DNA of 64,000 bases from Takakia lepidozioides (taxonomy: Eukaryota; Streptophyta; Takakiopsida; Takakiales; Takakiaceae): assembly GCA_030704615.1 (NCBI GenBank), contig CM060733.1, positions 2,730,001 to 2,794,000 on the forward strand, written 5' to 3'. Made by a program: the position numbers and the translations under genes. Position 1 is the stretch's first letter, and each line of letters begins with the position of its first letter. Below the pieces are notes generated by a model, which saw nothing but the letters and a program-made list of their open reading frames with translations, was not told where the DNA came from and ran no database searches. Shown here one piece after another: positions 33,601-44,421 of the stretch.

Positions 33601-35768
33601 GCACTCTCCCTTTCCTCTCTGCTTCTGTTTGCTGTTCAAAGGTAGGCTTCCTGCCCTGAGTTTAAATTTCGGTCTAGTGCCGAGAGTGGACAAACTGTGA
33701 TGTACGGAAATTGAAAGAGCTGCAGTTTTGTTGTAAGATTGGCATCTCTGCCTGACGTGAAGTTCTGTAAGTTCTTGTCTGATGCATATATTGTGGTCCT
33801 GCTTGGACATAATTTCCACCCGTCTGTATTTTGTGGCAGTAGGGAAGCAACGAGAGTCCGTTGAACTAAAAAACGTTGGACACCCAGGAGGCCTTGAAAC
33901 TTTTGGTTTTGTGCCCGATAGATACTGTGAGGGGCCGGGCTGTCAACCCTTTGGGTGGACAGGCTTGCGACCTTTCCTCCAAGTATTCCTTGGAGGAAAG
34001 ACGATTGCAGCAGTTCCAAATTTTTTCCCACCAGGAAACCTGGACTCCAGTTGCCCAGAACTAAGCCATAAGTGCCTGCAGGGGTGACAACGAGCTGAAG
34101 AGCCTGCCCTTTGTCAATCTGTCCATAGCAGTCGATGCAAACTGAAATTTGGGTGAGTGGATAACTAGACCCTGGTATGGGTATGATTTCATGACCTCAA
34201 CAAACACCTGTGTTGCTTGCACTGGGCAAGAGAGGATGGAGACTGAAGAACTTCTTCCAATGTCCACTCTACCACAGTATACGTGAGGCTCTCCACCTAA
34301 GAGAATCTCTTGAGGTTGAGGCCCAGTTTTCTGGTTCTGGTGGCTGTTATTGGATGCCCCACCTCTTATTGATGATGTTTTCTATTTTTCTTTGTCCCAA
34401 AGCTCATTGATCTTCCCATGGACATTCTAAAGTTTCTTTCTTTCTGTCTGTCTATCTGTCTGTCTGTCTCTCTTTATAAATAAGGCTCCGGGAGGGTGTG
34501 TTTCCTGTGGGGTCGATGGCCATAAAGCAACCAACATTTGCAGGACCAGCATGAGTATATTCTCTCTTTGTGGATAGGAAATCCATGTAAAATAGATCTC
34601 CAGAAGCCTGAATCATAAAAAACTGAACTACATAGAAATACTTGAACTGGACAGCTCTACCTATTGGGAAGGACCCTACCTTTGCCACATATCCCAGCGG
34701 GGTTGGTAAGTCTCATGGATTGGAGTGATGTTCCCGAAGTCATGACCATAGTCACTGGTGCCTGTTCCATTGGTGATGTAAAGGTTGGCATAGGACAGGT
34801 CTCCCAGAAAAAGCACCAGGTCTGGCTCGTTGTGACGCAGATGGTCGAAAGTGGATGTGGAGTTATAAGTAAGACCCAAATCTCCGATGAATCCCATTCG
34901 ATTGGGGTAGCTCGATGGGCTTGGGGCCTTCAGAGTTCTAAAGGTGTACTCACTGCTCATAGCTGAGTAAGAAGGGTCCCCGCATTGGTAATAGTACTGT
35001 GTATCTGGTGCTAGCCCTGGCCAAAAAAATTCAATCACTGTACAGTTGGTATCACAGAATTGAGCAAGTCTGTCTACTAAGTCATAAAACAACTTGGGAC
35101 CTGAAAATGGAGGGCTCGATGGTAAATTGAGAGAGTCACCTGTGAGGCGAACGTGGTGGATGATGCCTGACGTGTAGTTGAGAAGACCTTGGTATGGGTA
35201 CGTTTGGCTGTACACCTCCGACGTCCCATTCGCATTTTGAGTATATTTTCCTGAGGTGGTCCCGTAGTATACAACACTGCTCACACTATTGGGGTCCAGC
35301 GGAGTAACCTTCGGCCCCATTTGTGCATCTCCTGCACGACATTTTGAGTTCACCCCTTTAGTCTCTCTAGATTCTATCTCATTCTCTCTCTGCATTGCCA
35401 AGTTGAAGCAGAGGATTATGTAGACAAGGACAGAAGACCTGAAGGCCAGGAAATATGAACCAATCTAGCTGAGGGTCGTGAAGACTGTACACAGCACAAA
35501 ATGCGACAGGAACGGTGAACCCACCTGTGACCCAGGACACCCACATGGCATCGGGGGTAGAAAGAGAAAGAAAAAGTTGCTCGGGGGTTATGCCAGCAAC
35601 GTGCTTCACCACTCGGGAGTTATCCATGGGCAGATCCTCACTGAAAGCGCGAATCCTCGGGTCAAATGGAACCGTGACTGGTGAGAACGGCCCGTCCAGT
35701 GTGGTCGGGATACTGGCCGAGCAAGTCATCATGCACATGGAAACAACAACAGCCAATTGAATCCTCAT
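30672..35768 (-). CDS. Purple acid phosphatase, PAP15/phytase-like
   Basis: Secreted or vacuolar dinuclear metal phosphatase that releases phosphate from organic esters, possibly phytate by its subgroup. Exons on the minus strand: 35768-35525, 35331-35140, 35016-34680, 32425-32208, 31786-31596, 31215-30931, 30797-30672. All introns are GT-AG, and the exons sum to 1,593 nt (530 residues plus TGA). All five metal-binding blocks are present: GDLG, GDLSY, EGNHE, ATWHPPW and GHVHAYER. An N-terminal hydrophobic stretch (MRIQLAVVVSMCMMTCSA) looks like a signal peptide. Start chosen at 35768 because the signal peptide begins there; an in-frame ATG lies at 35798. The length fits plant high-molecular-weight PAPs. 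The C-terminus after IVRCPH is uncertain because CCCCAC|GTGAGT is a strong alternative donor. The third intron (34679-32426) holds LINE debris. Confidence 0.93.
32600..33180 (+). pseudogene. LINE reverse transcriptase fragment in PAP intron 3
   Basis: Plus-strand RT piece: VKQGCPLSPILFGIYI, a frameshift, then LYADDVVLLAQS with the YADD active-site box near 32925, then GLQVNLSKTKIMVFNG. Non-LTR reverse transcriptases carry this order. It is antisense to the host gene. It is broken by at least one frameshift and by truncation on both sides. Confidence 0.85.
33200..34270 (-). pseudogene. LINE 3' half, inverted, with zf-RVT domain
   Basis: Minus-strand block that reads as the part following the RT palm in a LINE: a connection region (34267-34061), then a cysteine/histidine zinc-binding segment CNCPLCGQSEDSIHFLLHC (zf-RVT) near 33600, then the C-terminal region. 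It lies between plus-strand RT and a plus-strand 3' tail, so the middle of the LINE appears inverted. Confidence 0.75.
34270..34480 (+). repeat. LINE 3' tail and microsatellite
   Basis: Plus-strand 3'-end-like sequence with TTTGTCCCAAAGCTCATTGA, ending in a TTTC / TGTC tetranucleotide run (about 34434-34475) typical of the tail of some LINEs. Confidence 0.6.
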
Positions 35769-36340
35769 CTCCTTCAGCTTGGGCCCCTGAACCATTGACG
35801 GTCTGGGCTTTAGGAATTGCCTAGCATGCATCTCTCTCCAGTGTACCTCTTCCTGGGAGCCGATGGATTCCTTCGGTGGGGTGTCACATTGTACTCTTGT
35901 GCGCCAGAATCTCTCCTCTGCCAAACTCCAGGGAGCCTCCTTCAAAGACACATTTGTTTCATGTAGCATCGTGACCCAGTCAGTACACACACTCTCTTTA
36001 CTCTCTATGTAGCGTCGATCCCTCACAACACATAAACGTGTCAGAGGGCGACACGAACAAGTCAGCAGCTCTCAAAACACCGACAATGCATAGCAGCATC
36101 TTCTGCCGGATCATTCCTTGGCAGATCTCCTTTTCCTCGTCACCAACTGTCACTATGGCACTTGCGCTTCTCGCCAATTTCCAAACTACAAACTAGCCTA
36201 GAAAGCTGCCTCCTTTTATGACTCACTACGCTTGCTGCCGCTAAGTCTTTCTCGTGTACAATTGTAGTGCGCTTCCTCGAGACTCGAGAAGACCCAGCAA
36301 TATGATGGCTCCTGAAGGAAGCGTAAATTATGGTGTCTCT
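35769..36340 (-). promoter_or_regulatory. 5' leader and proximal promoter region of the PAP gene
   Basis: The open frame continues upstream to 36026 without resembling a PAP and is taken as leader. A CT/GA-rich stretch at about 35985-36005 could be a pyrimidine-rich core promoter patch. I see no clear TATA box or phosphate-response element. Confidence 0.35.
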
Positions 36341-36443
36341 TGTACTAGAGAACGGGCCGTGTTTGGCCGATTCTGCCCTGTAAGGCCTTTGGGCGAGCCC
36401 TATGGCCCCGCGCAGGGCAGAATCAGCCACACGCCCCTTGGTG

Positions 36444-36726
36444 TTAAAAGCAGGTGTGGCGGATTCTCACCGCTACGTGGCGCAATATGATTGCGGTTCG
36501 ATTATCCCATATCGATTGCCCGGATTCAGAGCCCTGGAGAGGATATAAACGGGGTGAGCCTCTGGGAAAGGTCGGTGGGTTGATGGCTGACTTACATGGG
36601 CCTCGGTGGATAGGTCTGCCGTCTTCTGTGCATAGTCGGCCATCCCTGCCGATTCTGCCCAGGGTGGCCGATTCGGCCTGAGAATTAGGCCGAAAAAGTG
36701 GCAGAATCTGCCACACCTGCTTTTAA
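36444..36726. mobile_element. Tourist-like MITE upstream of PAP
   Basis: Inverted ends: left TTAAAAGCAGGTGTGGCGGA and right TGCCACACCTGCTTTTAA, a match of about 24 bp. TTA at both borders fits the PIF/Harbinger target duplication. Size is about 283 bp with no coding capacity. A second hairpin (GGCCGATTCTGCCCTG against CAGGGCAGAATCAGCC) lies next to it at 36367-36431. Confidence 0.75.
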
Positions 36727-37087
36727 CGATCCCAGTTTCCCTCGCCATCGGGTAAGCCCCGAGCCCTTCGAGCATCTTCCCTAGCACAGGCAGCGTAATT
36801 ATCTCTTTCTGTGTGATCCGCGTGAATCTCTCCCTCTCGGTATTTCATTGTTGAAATGGAGTCATGCTACCTCCTTGGACAACCGTTAGGCATTTTTGCG
36901 CCTAAAAATTATTAAAATCCAAACAGACTGCTTAGGCCCGTTTCTCAAACCATTTCTCACATTAGGCATCTTATGCTATAAGTTTTTTGAATGAGGCCAC
37001 ACATGAGAAGAGAAAACATTTATTTTCTTAAGAATAAAAATACAAAATAGAAACCTAGTGCCCATGGCCCCTTGTCCCACGCCACCG

Positions 37088-37915
37088 GAACACACTAGAC
37101 ATAGGATGCAAGTTGAATGCGCGCATGCCAGCCTGCCGGTACGGTCGCACGGGCTCACCGGGCCGTTGGCGGGGCCCACAATCAAATCCCCGCCCCCATG
37201 CCGTGCAGTTATTGCCTGTATTATAGTACAAACGATCAAAATTCTGAGGGGTGGCAAGAAAGCGGCTGGTAGCTTGGTGGTAGGATAACTTACATTGACC
37301 ATTATCGCGAGGGTGTTGGGTATAAACCTCGCCCATGGCGTGATGCAAATCGTATATCTAAGGATTTGATTGAGGTACCATTAGACTTTTGCATCTCCAA
37401 GAAATTTCTAACTCCCTCAAGCGGATCTCCGCTCCCCTGTTCCCAATCGCTGCTCTCTGTTCCCACATACAATACCGCTCCCCTGTGTGTCCGTCGCTCC
37501 CCTGTTCTACTTGCTCCCCTATGTCCGCCTCTCCCATGTGTTACGGCTCCCCTGTTCTCCTTGCTCCCTTATGTTATTGCTCCGCCGCTCCCTTGTTACA
37601 GCTCCCCTATCACTAGTCCCGGCTCCCTTGTGTTATTGCTCCTCTGTTTTACTGCTTCGCCGCTCCAATAACAGGGGAGCGAAGGACAGGGAGCAATAAC
37701 AGGGGAGCGGAGGAACGGGGAGTAGGGGAGCGGCGCAGCGGGAACATGGAGCGTGGGACCCTCGGAGCGTGGGACCCTCGGATGGGCGTGAAGCATACAC
37801 GAGGGAAGCGGGGGTGGGGATTGACCGCTGGCCCACGGGGGCCCTCCGGTTAGCTCCGGGGATCGTACCGGCAAGCTTCGCACGCGCGCATTCAACTCCT
37901 ACCCTATGTCTAGTG
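37088..37915. repeat. Fold-back structure with CT/GA-rich centre
   Basis: Arms of about 120 bp in inverted orientation (37088-37200 and 37790-37915) share CACTAGACATAGG, GTTGAATGCGCGC and TGCCGGTACG blocks. The centre (37430-37745) is a degenerate GCTCCCCTGTTMT-type minisatellite that switches from pyrimidine-rich to purine-rich near 37665, so the centre can also fold on itself. No gene is seen. Confidence 0.7.
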
Positions 37916-38020
37916 TAAACCCATGCCAACAGGCCCAACTCAAATTTCCTCCAAGCTTGCACCTAGCCGGCTGCCTCATGAGTCCATACTCCATTAGGTT
38001 TTCGTACCTTCACGTTCTGG

Positions 38021-38332
38021 GTGTGCAACAGTCCACGAGCCAATAGTGTTCCGGTCTTGATAACCAATTTGTTTGCAGTGAATGATGATCTGGTGGACGG
38101 GAATGCTCAAGTCACTCAGGATATCCTTGATATCTACCTTGACCTTAGTGTAAAGGAAACTATGTGTAGATGTCTTGCAAATTTGCACATTGCAAATGAG
38201 GATATCCCTGATCTCAATGCGGTGGACGAGGTAGATAGAGAGATCATGATGATTAGTGAGGAGGATGAATATGCTGACATTGTTGAGTCCATGCATGGGC
38301 CTTTTGAAGTTACATGGAGCTCTCGCAAATAG
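38021..38332 (+). other. Small open frame, unknown
   Basis: Acidic 103-codon frame (VNDDLVDGNAQVTQDILDIY, later EEDEYADIVESMHGPFEV). It is preceded by TTTGCAG, a possible splice acceptor at about 38078. No known domain. It could be one exon of an unrecognised gene or a pseudogene piece. Confidence 0.3.
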
Positions 38333-38619
38333 ATTGCTGGAATTTTTAGTGAGGGGAAAAATATTAAAACCCCGGTTAAGCCATAAGGCACACACACCGT
38401 GATTAGTGTAATGAGAGCCATGCATCCACCAAAAAAGGGGACTTTGAAGAAACCAAGTACTGGGATAGATCCCAAGAGAAAAGACCATTTAAATGTAGGC
38501 AGGCCTACGTAAATTGCTACTCCCTAAGCAGACCGACCTTTTGACCTTACAATAGCAAGATCGCAATAGAGAGAACATAGATTTTTGTCATTGAGCTTTC
38601 CCAAAGCAGAATGGCCTAA

Positions 38620-39958
38620 GAGTAGTTAAGTCTCGAGGCCTTGGATGAACTTTTGAGGTGTTTCCAGTTGACATCTCGGTCAAACTCTGGCGAAAGTGTA
38701 GAGGGGGACTCGAAGGTCGCCACGCCGGTGGAGGGAGCTCGGTCCAAAAGCATTTGTCTTGCGAGGGGGAGTGGCAGATGATTCCAGCAAGGTCCTATGT
38801 ACTGCAGAATGTTGCATGGATATAATCTGCGCTCCCGGAATTTCGTTCCATGTCTGCACACGTTTTAGCCCATGCTTTACGAGCTTCAGTCTGGAGACCG
38901 TAGAAAATACTATAGAGGAGTGAGGATATGGTTGTAGTCTTCCCAAAGAAGGTATTCTTATAGCGGATCTTCCAGAAGTGCCACAACGTCGATCCTCTGA
39001 GGGTTTCGAATAAAAGACAGCTTACAGCTTTGTTTTTTGTGTTTTTGTCATAGTTAAATAAAAGTAAATGAGTTTCAGAGAGGGGCTGTGGATTCCAGTT
39101 TAGGTATAAAGATTTCACCAGGGGCCATATCTTGGAAGGTGCTTGGCAGTGGAGCAGACAATGCTCTAGGCTTTCCTGCACCGCGGAAGAGCAGTACACA
39201 CAGAGGACTGATGCCTGGAATTGGAGCCACTCCCCTACTTTAAGAACTCGATTTGCAACTTGCCACAGAAAAGTAGAGATTTTTGCAGGACGAGATTTGA
39301 TCCACACCGAGCCCCAGATAACAGACCGCCTTATTTCTCAAAATCCATGGGCTTCTTATTTCAAGTCCCACTTGGTCATGAGCATTGGTTCTGTTTTTTA
39401 GAGTACCCTGTATCTTTTCTTTGTTGTGTATGAAAAGAAGGGATCTAGCTACCTGGTGAAGGTCCAGGACCACTCAAAAGTCAATATCAAGCTCTGCCAA
39501 AGGCCTTCCAAGAATCCAAACGAAGGTATTAGAGGCTAGCCAATCATGGACTGGGACTGATAAGGGGGGTAGCGGATTGAAGGCTTTATCTGGTGAAGTC
39601 TAGCAGCAGATCCTAATCGGGGTCAGAGGTATTGGTTTAATGAACTGAGGAAGGGTTGAAGAAAGAGTGAGCACCAGAGTTGTCGTATTGATATGAAAGT
39701 AGAAGATAGTGAGTTGATGTGGTGTGGCATGCTGGATAAACAGGATTGACAACTGACCTTGGTAAATGGCCAAGCCCCACATATTGTCCACAAGCTCCGA
39801 GGGGCCTGATCCAAGGATGGCTAACCATTGAGGGTTTATAGATGAGATGATGTCTTGATATCCCCTAGTCGCTCTACCTTTGCCCACCAGTTCTAAGATC
39901 GATTCCAGGGGCTGGAAGGCCCGATTTTTCCAAATGTTGTTGATCTGGCTGATTCCCG
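38620..39958 (-). pseudogene. LINE 2 C-terminal part (zf-RVT)
   Basis: Minus-strand remnant with WIKSRPAKISTFLWQVANRV, then a cysteine/histidine cluster around CVYCSSAVQESLEHCLLHC: the zinc-binding domain that follows RT in many plant LINEs. The frame is broken several times. It continues the LINE at 41029-43900, from which it is split by the CACTA-type element. Confidence 0.85.
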
Positions 39959-41028
39959 CACTACAACAAATGGGGGGGGGGGGGGGGGGGGGGGGGCGAC
40001 GCCAGCCGCGCCCCCACACCCTGCGTGGCGCTGAGCCTGTGACGCCAACCCCGCGGCACCTTTTTGCGACCCCCAGCCGTCGCAAGGTGGCATGAAGGGG
40101 AAAGGGCCCCCCGCTGCGACGGATTTTTATTTTTTTGCGACGTCGGGGCGTCGCAAAAGCGTCACTGAGGGCGCCCCAGCTCCTTTGTGACGCCGGGGCG
40201 TCGCAACGGCATCGCCACAATGGGGGTTTTTTTTTTTTTTTTTTGGGCTTTGCGGCCTTCAACGTCACAAAAGCGACAATGGGGGCGCCCCGCGCTGGGA
40301 CGCCCAACGCTGTGACGCCAGGGGGTCGCAACGGTGTTTTAGTCAGCTTAGGTCATCAAAAGGACATCGCTTGGGGCGCTTGGCGGTGGGGCTGCAACAA
40401 TGGCGATGACGCTGGGGCTGGGGCTGGACACTAAGGCTGTGGAGGTTGCAATTCCCCGGCGTCACAAGAAAGACCCCCTTAGAAGGAACTTGAAAGAAAT
40501 CTTCATATATATATATATATATATATTGCTTTTGTGATACATAGATGTATCATAGGTGTGTTGGTTAGTTTGTAGTGTCTTAGAAATGTTATAACGTGGA
40601 GGTCATAGGTTTAAGTATGCATTGCCTAATATATGTAGAACAATGAACATATCGCCATTGGATAGAATCGGAGTCAACAAGTCTGGTCAACAAGTTTTTG
40701 AATTTAGATTTTCCCACCTAAATTCAAATGTACCCCCTTAAACTGTGACATCCGGGCGTCGCACTTTGCGACCCCCGGACGTTGCTAATTCGGCATTGTA
40801 GAATAGGTTTTTTTCTTACACCTAGGCGTTGCAAGTAGCGCCGATTTCACAAATTGCGACCTCCATCGGTCGCAAAATTGCGACGTTTTTTCGGCGACGT
40901 CCAAGCGTCGCAAAATTGGCCCCTCCCCCCTGCCCGAAAAGGGTTGTTTTGCGACGTTGCGGCATGGCTGCGGCATGGCCCGGGCATCGCAAAACCCCCC
41001 CCCATTTTTTATTTTTTTTCCTGTAGTG
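39959..41028. mobile_element. CACTA-3: small GCGACG-rich CACTA-type element in LINE 2
   Basis: Starts CACTACAACAAATGGGG and ends CCCATTTTTTATTTTTTTTCCTGTAGTG, so both termini are CACTACA. Flanks CCG and CCA differ by one base, consistent with an aged 3-bp duplication. Many inverted TTGCGACG / CGTCGCAA units fill both sides, as in subterminal regions of plant CACTA elements. Contains a long poly-G run (about 39971-39996) and an AT microsatellite (about 40506-40526). No transposase is visible. Confidence 0.72.
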
Positions 41029-42345
41029 CCAGCTTGTCCCAGCAAGACCAACGTTTGGCATGGTTGCGCTGAGAGGGGTTAGAGGAGTTTGTATTTAGAA
41101 AAAGGTGTTGCCTGAGCACTTCATAGAAGGTGGAAGGTTGGGCTTTGATCAGATACTTGCAAAGCTTACCCCATGCACGCCAGATGTTGTTTTTGAGAGT
41201 GACCCTGCTACCTTGAGGTTGAACTTATGGACTATCCAACGGAGCGAGGGTTGCCAAGAGGGCACCTTGAGGGGGGAAAAAACAATGATATGGTCATAGA
41301 CCAAAAATTTCCAGCAACCTCCTTCAGGCCCTAGGAACCGTGGGATCCATTTTCCAAGAAGTGCATTGATCTGGGTTTCCAAATCCAAGACACCCAGCCC
41401 TCCTTTCTTTTTGGGGAGGCAAATTTGTTTCCAACCTACTTGTGGTCTTTTGTTTTTTGTGGCTTTGTGTGCCCCCTAGATGAAGTTTCTAAGGAGGCGT
41501 CTGGCCTCTTGGACTTATTTCGAGTCTGGACGCCAAGATGAAGATTAATACCAAATTCCAGCTGAGCCTCCAAGACCCGACCTGTAAGGGATAGGTGCTT
41601 CGAGCCCCAGCAGGTGAGTTTTCTTTTGAGCTTTTGCATCGTTGGGGCGAATTCTTGTTAATCTGTAAGGCCAATTCCGAACGTGTAACCCAGCAGGGTT
41701 GTAGTCTTGCCAGGTTTAAGCCACTTCAGGCCCTGGTTGGAACCCCACATAGGTGGTGAACCCAGTGTGGACATTGAGAGATCTCCAACAAGCAAGGCTG
41801 ATGTTTTATTCCAGTTAACCTTGAAACTCGAGGCTTGGCAAAAAGAGTTAAGAGTGTCCCCAACTGAGTTCAGATTTTCCACTGTGGCTTGAAGCAGTAG
41901 AAATGTATCATCAACAAACATGAAGTCTTTGAGGTATGTAGGTTGTCTTGTAGTATAGTTAGTGATCCTGAGGCCCCTAATGTTGTGGTTTTGATCCAAC
42001 AAGTAACCAAGGGTGTCAGCTACCACCAGGAAAAGAAAGGGGCCAATGGGCACCCCTATCAGACAGATCGTTGTAAAGGAAAGGAGGAGGAAATATAACC
42101 ATTAAAAATAACCCTGTTGGAAGATGTAGTTAGGAGAATGCGCACCCTTGTGCAGAAATCCGGCGGAAAACCTATCTTAGCCAAGGCTGCAAGGAGGAAG
42201 GGCCATTCCACTCCATCAAACGCCTTCTCAAAATCCAGAAGAAGCATAGCAATGGCTTGGCTGGATCTAGAAGCAAATTCGGGTACCTCTTGTGCCCTCC
42301 CTTTTTCGTTTGTTCTTTGGGAGAGAGGTAGTTCAGAGAGTGGGG
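41029..42345 (-). pseudogene. LINE 2 reverse transcriptase
   Basis: Minus-strand RT: LLLDFEKAFDGVEWPFLLAA (42210 region), a stop, then PIGPFLFLVVADTLGYLL, then YLKDFMFVDDTFLLLQ with FVDD in place of the usual YADD, then VNWNKTSALLVG and the downstream LGYTFGI / KRKLTCWGSKHLSLTGRV thumb region. Stops and frameshifts occur throughout. The N-terminal RT part between the endonuclease and this piece is deleted. Confidence 0.9.
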
Positions 42346-42399
42346 TTTAGGGTGGAGGAGAAACGAAGGTGGGTTTCCAAAGGGAGTTGGCGAGAGGCC

Positions 42400-42590
42400 A
42401 AATATGGTCAGTGAGATATCTATTTAACTTGATCTAGTTTATGCTCCTGCAGAAAGATCACTGAGTCGGTAGAAAGGAAGGGAGCGAGCCAGTTTCTAAT
42501 TTTGACCCTTTTTAGGGACGCCGAGTCCGTCCCAAGGCCTCGGAGATTCCAAGAATGGAGATTTAAGTGACATGAGGAGAGTAAGGTAGG
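42400..42590 (-). pseudogene. LINE 2 endonuclease stub
   Basis: Minus-strand translation gives LHSWNLRGLGTDSASLKRVK, then VIFLQEHKL: the first motifs of an APE-type LINE endonuclease (N and E of the active site). The rest of the domain is missing. Confidence 0.75.
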
Positions 42591-42832
42591 CTAGGACTGA
42601 AAGTCGAATTTGATGGCCTTGTATGACGGTAAGAGAATTGAATTGTGTTTTGGCGAGGTCTCAAGGAAATGACCCATACAAATGGGTCAGGGGCTTCTGG
42701 CTCTTTTTGCAGACTTGAATAAAGATACCTCTAGCGGTCAGAGGCTGAGGGCTGGCAGGCACAGCCTGAAATTGGTCAGATGGAACCTTCAAAATTGAGA
42801 TAGTTTGGATCCGAATCCCTTCATGAAAGAAA

Positions 42833-43900
42833 TCAGCGGAAAATAGAGACAAGAGTTGAGTATCTATTCGTGAGTGAGCCGTCCAAAGGAAGCGTTCCTA
42901 AGGGGATGTAATCTGCCAGGTTGAAGGTTGGTAACATGTGCCTTAGCTGCTTTCCCCAGCTCTGTTTTTTTTTTTTTCCACACAACATCCAACATCTGCT
43001 AGAATCTTTAACAAACACTTGGAAGAAATAGCAGGGAGAGGGAGAGAGGAGAACCTGGTGGGGGGGATGCGGGGGATCTGGTAGGCGAACTGTTGGAGAG
43101 AGATCCTGCATGGGAAGATATTGACTTGCGTCCACAATAGTGGGGGGTGATGCAGGGCTGGTGACCTCGTTAACCGGAGGGGAGATGTGCATGATATTGA
43201 CTGCATCAACCAAGTTGTCTTTGTCAGTGCTGATATCATCTGGAGAGGAATTGTCGTTGGTGTCTGTGGAATCCGATGCAGCAGCTGAGTTTGCATAATG
43301 AACCCTGACTCCATTGATGTAGTCTTTGGTCTTTTGTAGTTCCAACTTGTGGTTTTCTTCTTCTATTTCCTGATCCAGGAAGGCTGACAACAGCTGGAAA
43401 ACGTTCACCAGAGTATCTTGGTTCCTTATCTGGAGCGGGTGGCTTCCCTTGGGGGATTTCAACCATTGTTTGTAAGTCCAGATTGTTCCCAGAGGAGGCG
43501 GTTCAGAGTTGTAAATGTCTGCCTCTTCCATCAGTGCCAGCACCTGAGTTGATGGTCTGCAACTCAAACCAAGGTGGTCTTCCAAGTAGGCTCCCCACAA
43601 AATTCTAGTTGAGGGAGACAAGAAGTAATGAGGTAGAGGCGCCTCAAAAAATTCCTGAATCTTGTACTTGAATAGGATTTCCAGGCCAGTGTTGGGAGGA
43701 TTCGTTCTCAGAAAGTGTTTGACATCAGAGGTTTTAACCCAAAGGGATTTGACACACTCCAAGTCGTCAGATGTGATGAGTATTGCGGGGGGCTTGCCTT
43801 TTCTGAATATCAGCGGTATAACACAGGAAGCCTGGGGAGCTGCAATTGTCTCAAGGGCAGAACAGCCAATGAGGGTTTGGGAATGAGCATGTGTTGAAAC
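42833..43900 (-). pseudogene. LINE 2 ORF1-like region
   Basis: Open for 310 codons (43762-42833) directly upstream of the endonuclease on the same strand, the place of ORF1. It contains a proline-rich, acidic low-complexity middle and no zinc knuckle that I can see. Coding similarity seems to continue above 43762 in another frame. The ORF1 call rests on position. Confidence 0.5.
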
Positions 43901-44094
43901 ACAGATTGGCGAAGGGGGTGTTGCATGATATACCTGTTGTTACCTGTGGGCCTCCTTTGGGTGTGGGACTTGTGAGTTGGATAGATGGAGTGGTGTTCAA
44001 CAACTTTGTCTTTGCCTTTTGATCATTGAGTGTTTCCTTTGTTGTTGTAGATGGGCTCTGATTTCCTCTTGCATTGGATCTCTGTTGATGTCCA

Positions 44095-44421
44095 TGTCAA
44101 GTTATTTTGCCACTAGTGTGAAACTAGCTAGGAAATAGCTAGCTTTTACATATTGACATTTGGGATTGGCCCAAGTGTCAATCCAGGGGTCAAGGCAGAT
44201 TTAGGCCCTGGAGTGGTTATCTTCACGGCAAGCGCGGGAGGCTCATCTTTCTCGAGTTGAGCCTCACCGCGCCTAGCTATGGCGCCGTAGTGTGGATTCC
44301 CCATGGCGTGGGGTGCACTTGGCTTGACTTGTATTTGAGTGATGAGGTTATATATGCATGAGTTTATGCTTCAGCTTTGTAAGCTCGCATGAGCTTGTGC
44401 TTGTATTCTTCTTCTTTATCA
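44095..44421 (+). repeat. LTR-like repeat L, copy 1 (possible 5' LTR of the methyltransferase element)
   Basis: 327 bp from TGTCAAGTTATT to TTTATCA, with TTATATATGCATGAG as a candidate TATA box near 44350. It recurs at 62056-62288 (truncated) and 62772-63083. Contains an imperfect palindrome (GGCTCATCTTTCTCGAGTTGAGCC, inverted pairing across CTCGAG). Its place upstream of a plus-strand gag, with copies downstream of the matching pol, suggests an LTR. The exact right border is uncertain because the next 20 bp (CTCGAGAAAGATGAGC) mirror an internal segment. Confidence 0.55.

Noticed and set aside
33214-33819. 201-codon ORF as a host gene in the phosphatase intron
   Set aside because: It carries the zf-RVT pattern of LINE reverse transcriptases and is flanked by other LINE pieces.
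35379-36026. Phosphatase start at the first ATG of the long frame (36026)
   Set aside because: The extra 86 residues are not PAP-like and would bury the signal peptide. The ATG at 35768 directly precedes it.
40135-40434. Alanine/arginine-rich ORFs in the GC-rich CACTA-3
   Set aside because: These frames come from GC-rich subterminal repeats and have no domain or conserved frame.
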